Assembly: GCA_018398765.1 (NCBI GenBank)
Contig: JAHBMJ010001264.1
Coordinates: 22,501-32,956, forward strand
Direction: 5' to 3'
Source of the DNA: Chromera velia
Lineage: Eukaryota > Sar > Chromeraceae
Length of the DNA stretch: 10,456 nt
Position numbers and translations under genes: made by a program. The notes beneath the pieces are model-generated. The model ran no database searches, was not told where the DNA came from, and was given only the letters and a program-made list of their open reading frames with translations. Positions within the stretch are counted from its first letter, which is position 1. Each line of letters begins with the position of its first letter. Positions 1 through 10,456 of this stretch are shown one piece after another.

Positions 1-224
1 ATTCGGCTGATTCACCCACCCTCGCTAGGCGCCATTTGTTCCTTGAATGAGTTCGAAGGGGAAGGGGGCATGGACAGGAAGCTATCATGGAGCTTCTTTG
101 TGTTCATTTGTTCGTTCACTGATAGGTCCACCCATCCGTCCATCAACCAACTTTCGCTTCCGCTCTCTCTCTCTCTCCCAGTGTGTGTGTGTGTGCGTGT
201 GTGTGTGTGTGTCTGTGTGTCTGT

Positions 225-265
<41 letters not shown>

Positions 266-396
266 AAAACAGAGACAGGCAGAGACGGACATACGGGCAG
301 AGACAGAGAGAAGAAAAAAACCTCAGAAAGGGAAAAGAGGGGGGGGTTCGGGATGACCACTTTGCCTCATACATTTCTCTCCTCTCTTTTGCACAG
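1..396. other. Presumed intron sequence of the upstream gene
   Basis: No exon could be fixed here. The stretch has a (CT)n-(GT)n microsatellite in the middle, then a purine-rich run (about 268-345) and a pyrimidine tract that ends in CACAG at 396. Several frames are open over short distances, but only because of repeat translation (Ser-Leu or Cys-Val runs). It resembles the introns of the large downstream gene, so I read it as intron of a + strand gene that enters from the left. An exon ending near the left edge cannot be excluded. Confidence 0.4.
162..264 (+). repeat. (CT)n-(GT)n compound microsatellite
   Basis: About 16 bases of CT repeat, a short CCCA interruption, then about 84 bases of GT repeat with a few C interruptions, ending in an alternating GC run. 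The order TC then TG on the + strand is the same as in the other tracts of this window. Alternating purine-pyrimidine runs of this kind can adopt Z-DNA. Confidence 0.95.
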
Positions 397-605
397 GAAT
401 CCGCAGTTCTTCGAAGCCATTGACCAATCGTTCAAATCGTTTCCACATTTTGCAGCCTGGTCGCTTTTCCCTTCTCTCTTCACTTTCTTCTGTCTACCTC
501 TCTTATAGGCTGAGAGCCGGAAAGGAAAAGACACGTGTGCTCACGACTTGGAGCTTTTTCTTTGATCCCACTGAATTCTTCTTAGTCAGCCGAAAAAGAA
601 AACAG

Positions 606-686
<81 letters not shown>

Positions 687-830
687 CGTGCGTGCGTGCA
701 GTCGGAGCTCCAATTGCAAGACTGCAACGAGGATGCGCTTCACCAGATATTTCTTTTAGAAGGGTTTCCAAATCACAAGTGGGCGCGACCCCGCGATGCT
801 CTGAAGGGTGGTTCTCGGGACGAACTTTGA
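397..830 (+). CDS. 3' end of upstream gene; last exon ends in RDEL (partial, exon chain tentative)
   Basis: The best-supported part is 702-830. It follows a long (CT)(GT) tract and a GTGCAG acceptor, the same architecture as the acceptor at 9184. It reads 42 codons starting Ser-Glu-Leu-Gln-Leu-Gln-Asp, has a normal amino-acid mix, and stops at TGA 828-830. The last four residues are Arg-Asp-Glu-Leu, a variant of the KDEL/HDEL signal that retains soluble proteins in the ER lumen. Upstream, a frame-consistent chain can be drawn: 397-459 (reads NPQFFEAIDQSFKSFP), a very short pyrimidine-only intron 460-508 (GT...TATAG), then 509-584 with a GTCAGC donor, joining 702 in phase 0. That chain is weak: 49 nt is very short for an intron, and a competing frame exists. 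The family is not recognised. An antisense ORF over the same stretch (from 873 leftward) is the main alternative. Confidence 0.38.
606..699 (+). repeat. (CT)n-(GT)n tract leading into a splice acceptor
   Basis: CT repeat about 606-622, then GT repeat to about 684, decaying into GCGTGCGTGCAG at 701. The tract stands where a polypyrimidine tract would be and reaches to within about 15 bases of the AG. The tract ending at 9184 is built the same way. Confidence 0.95.
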
Positions 831-866
831 CCAGCTCCTCCAGGTCACTTAATTCAGCGAACCTGC

Positions 867-883
867 CATACATGTGATGTATG
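867..883. other. Short perfect inverted repeat
   Basis: CATACAT, a GTG loop, then ATGTATG: seven paired bases around three unpaired. It sits just past the stop codon at 830 and at the border where the sequence turns AT-rich. Its role is unknown; it may only be a chance hairpin in the 3' UTR. Confidence 0.5.
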
Positions 884-1861
884 CATATGGTGAATCAACA
901 ATTTGAATGTGGTGCCAGACTGCCAGAGTAGTATCAAAATATTCAGTCTTCAATCACTATAGAAGAAGAATTATGCTAATTTACGATATATCGCAATTTA
1001 TGTGGAAGTGTGGACATATCATTGATATTTTACTAGAATCATAAGTGTGATTGAGTGATCATGAGCCACATCTTTATACATCTTTTGGCCATAATCAATT
1101 AAAGTAAGTGAATGGCGCTGTGTCTAATTAAGGAGTCAGCAGTGCACTCATCCTCATGGACGACTGAACTGTAAAAGACTGATCGATCGAATAGAACTTA
1201 GAGTGTTGCAATGTAGCCAGGTGTGTTGCATTGTAGCATAGATGGCCGGATGGAAGGTCAAGAGTGGGGCGAACATAATAGGAACGGATCTTCAATGCAT
1301 TCCCCCCCATTTAAGGAAACATTTAGTAAGGGGACATTTGAACTTACATCATAATTGTTTGTTACAAAGAAATTAAAAGAAGTAGTATAAAGAAGGTTTA
1401 TTCATTAAATAATTAAAATATTGTTTATACAAATTGTTAGATTACTGATAATTTACTGTCTGAGATTTTAATAAAAATCGATAGTTCTTTTGATTTTGAA
1501 AACTCACTTTGCATTGTTGTACATATAAGGTATGAACTTTTAAGATGTAGTGTAACGTGTTCACTGGTCAATTCACAAATTTAGATAGGAAAGTCTGTCG
1601 AGCTAGACGTTCATTGCTATTCCCTTGGTCACTCTGTGCTTGTCAGTCTCATTCTACTCTCTCATACAACAGAAACGCGACTGTTGATTCATATGGCTAA
1701 AAGCCATGCAACGACGCGCATGCTCACTTCAATCACGGCCCCGGAAAGACGCATATGTATGCTGGCTAGGGCTGGCTTAATCACGATATATACAAAGAGG
1801 CGGGGCACTCGCTCATGCTTACGCCACGACCAGCACACACATCACACATACTCTATGTAAG

Positions 1862-1883
1862 TCTGTGTTATATATATCACAGA
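1862..1883. other. Hairpin with TCTGTG / CACAGA arms
   Basis: Six-base perfect inverted arms enclose ten bases of TATATA-type sequence that are themselves nearly palindromic. This is an AT-rich potential cruciform in the intergenic region. No function is assigned. Confidence 0.55.
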
Positions 1884-1948
1884 TTTTTAAAGTATATCAC
1901 CCTGGTATAATGCGCGTGTATCGACACGGTATGAGAGGGTTTTCAAAT

Positions 1949-1980
1949 CTATAAAACTATATAAAATTATATAAAATAAC
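1949..1980 (+). promoter_or_regulatory. Cluster of three TATAAAA-like elements
   Basis: Three near-identical TATAAAAY blocks follow one another about ten bases apart. They could be TATA-like elements for the gene that starts at 2620, but they lie about 670 bases upstream of the ATG. That would need a long leader or a spliced 5' UTR. They could equally be a simple AT-rich tandem repeat. Confidence 0.2.
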
Positions 1981-2199
1981 TAAAAACGGCAAATTAAATT
2001 TTTAAATAATTTTAAATGACTTATAGTTTCACAGAGGTTACTATTGCTGCAAGTAGCTGCGAGAGGTGGCGAGAGGAAGAACTTAGGCCGAAAGATGTCA
2101 GAAGTATTGAATTTGAGAGTATTTGTCTATCCTCCTACAAAGTAGTTGAAAGTGTTGTGGAGTGTTCGATGTGATAATGAGCTCTCCGTAGCTTCCCGC

Positions 2200-2243
2200 G
2201 GCATGTCGGGGCATTGCCGGGGCATGCCGGGGCATGCCGGGGC
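2200..2243. repeat. GC-rich tandem array of the palindrome GGCATGCC
   Basis: About four 10-11 bp units (GGCATGTCGG, GGCATTGCCGG, then GGCATGCCGG twice). The unit core GGCATGCC is its own reverse complement, so the array could fold back in many registers. It sits about 380 bases upstream of the start codon at 2620 and stands out from its AT-rich surroundings. It may be a repeated binding site for a dimeric protein; this is inference. Confidence 0.7.
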
Positions 2244-2619
2244 CTTAAAGCCCATGCAGGACCCACACAAATCACCGGAGCGATCGAGAGAAGATGCCCT
2301 GAAAGATTGAAGGAAACTTCGAAGTCTTGACTCTTCAAAGTCACCTGCCAAATTTTGCTCTGTATAGGAGACCCCAAGAACAGAAGTCTACACCTTTCAA
2401 CTCTTATGTGCGGAGGACTGACCATGTAGATTGGACCGCACCGATGGAGCAGTTTCCAGGGATGAGTGTGAAGGCTGACTTACCGGGTCTGCTGTGTGTC
2501 AGACTGTGTGACGAAACTCCGTGAAGAATTCTGAGAGAGACGATATGTGGCTTTGTACCTAGAACAAGTCGCAGTGTTCAAATACTGTCGGATAGAGTGA
2601 CGTACTTTACCTGTGCAAG
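2244..2619. other. Upstream region / presumed 5' UTR of the large gene
   Basis: Mixed composition and no convincing coding exon. A short frame at about 2433-2523 (on to TGA) has passable composition but lacks support. An in-frame TAG at 2593-2595 precedes the ATG at 2620, which supports that ATG as the start if no spliced upstream coding exon exists. Confidence 0.45.

Positions 2620-10456
<7,837 letters not shown>

Larger units (their letters stand above)
831..2199. other. AT-rich intergenic region without a recognisable gene
   Basis: Base composition changes sharply from about 885 to about 2110. It becomes AT-rich, without the TC/TG tracts or purine-rich exon blocks seen elsewhere. I see no reading frame with protein-like composition, no tRNA or rRNA, and no transposase or reverse-transcriptase motif; the short ORFs have poor composition. 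It lies between the stop of one + strand gene and the start of the next, so it should hold the 3' UTR of the first and the promoter of the second. An old, decayed mobile insertion would look similar, but I found no terminal repeats or target duplications. Confidence 0.6.

Noticed and set aside
1636-1860. 74-codon + strand frame in the AT-rich region
   Set aside because: Arg/Thr/His-rich, with no recognisable motif or splice context, surrounded by noncoding-like sequence.
2127-2425. Two overlapping minus-strand frames (74 and 96 codons)
   Set aside because: Both translate the GC-rich palindromic array into Cys-Pro-Met repeats; there is no independent coding evidence.

Overview
The window looks like nuclear DNA from an intron-rich protist. 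Purine-rich exons with GT donors and mostly TGCAG acceptors alternate with introns full of (TC)n and (TG)n repeats. There is no bacterial gene packing, no ribosome binding sites and no operon layout. The style recalls alveolates such as chromerids (Chromera-like) or coccidians. That is inference from splice-site and repeat style only, and no gene here fixes the taxon.

Layout. Positions 1-830 hold the 3' end of a gene on the + strand: low-complexity intron sequence, then a probable last exon at 702-830 whose reading frame ends in Arg-Asp-Glu-Leu, an ER-retention-like C-terminus. Positions 831-2619 are intergenic. The part up to about 2110 is clearly AT-rich and contains hairpins and TATA-like repeats, and a short GC-rich palindromic array lies at 2200-2243. 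From 2620 to the right edge runs one large + strand gene, reconstructed here as 15 exons (2620-2781, 2920-3075, 3441-3713, 3994-4110, 4499-4558, 4662-4757, 5010-5224, 5556-5802, 6152-6220, 6729-6831, 7734-7879, 8225-8575, 9185-9426, 9790-9839, 10293-10456). It gives an open chain of 817 residues that runs off the window. Two further exons (5 nt at 7144-7148 and about 106 nt at 7440-7545) fit as an optional frame-preserving cassette.

The encoded protein is not recognised. It has an N-terminal part of mixed composition, an Arg-Gly patch, a helix-rich middle, a highly charged coiled-coil-like stretch, acidic/Gly-rich linkers with a short polyGln, three Psi-K-x-E (SUMO-acceptor-like) motifs, one acidic-hydrophobic SUMO-interaction-like motif, and a C-terminal helical segment loosely resembling a helix-hairpin-helix. 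A nuclear, DNA- or chromatin-associated role is conceivable but not shown.

The points most worth a second look are the array of overlapping 4-bp-spaced donors ending exon 8, the stop-free 138-nt intron 1, a possible 5-nt microexon, a possible intronic polyadenylation site giving a 454-residue short isoform, a 61-bp minisatellite abutting a candidate exon, and the consistently sense-oriented (TC)n-(TG)n tracts, three of which run into 3' splice sites.
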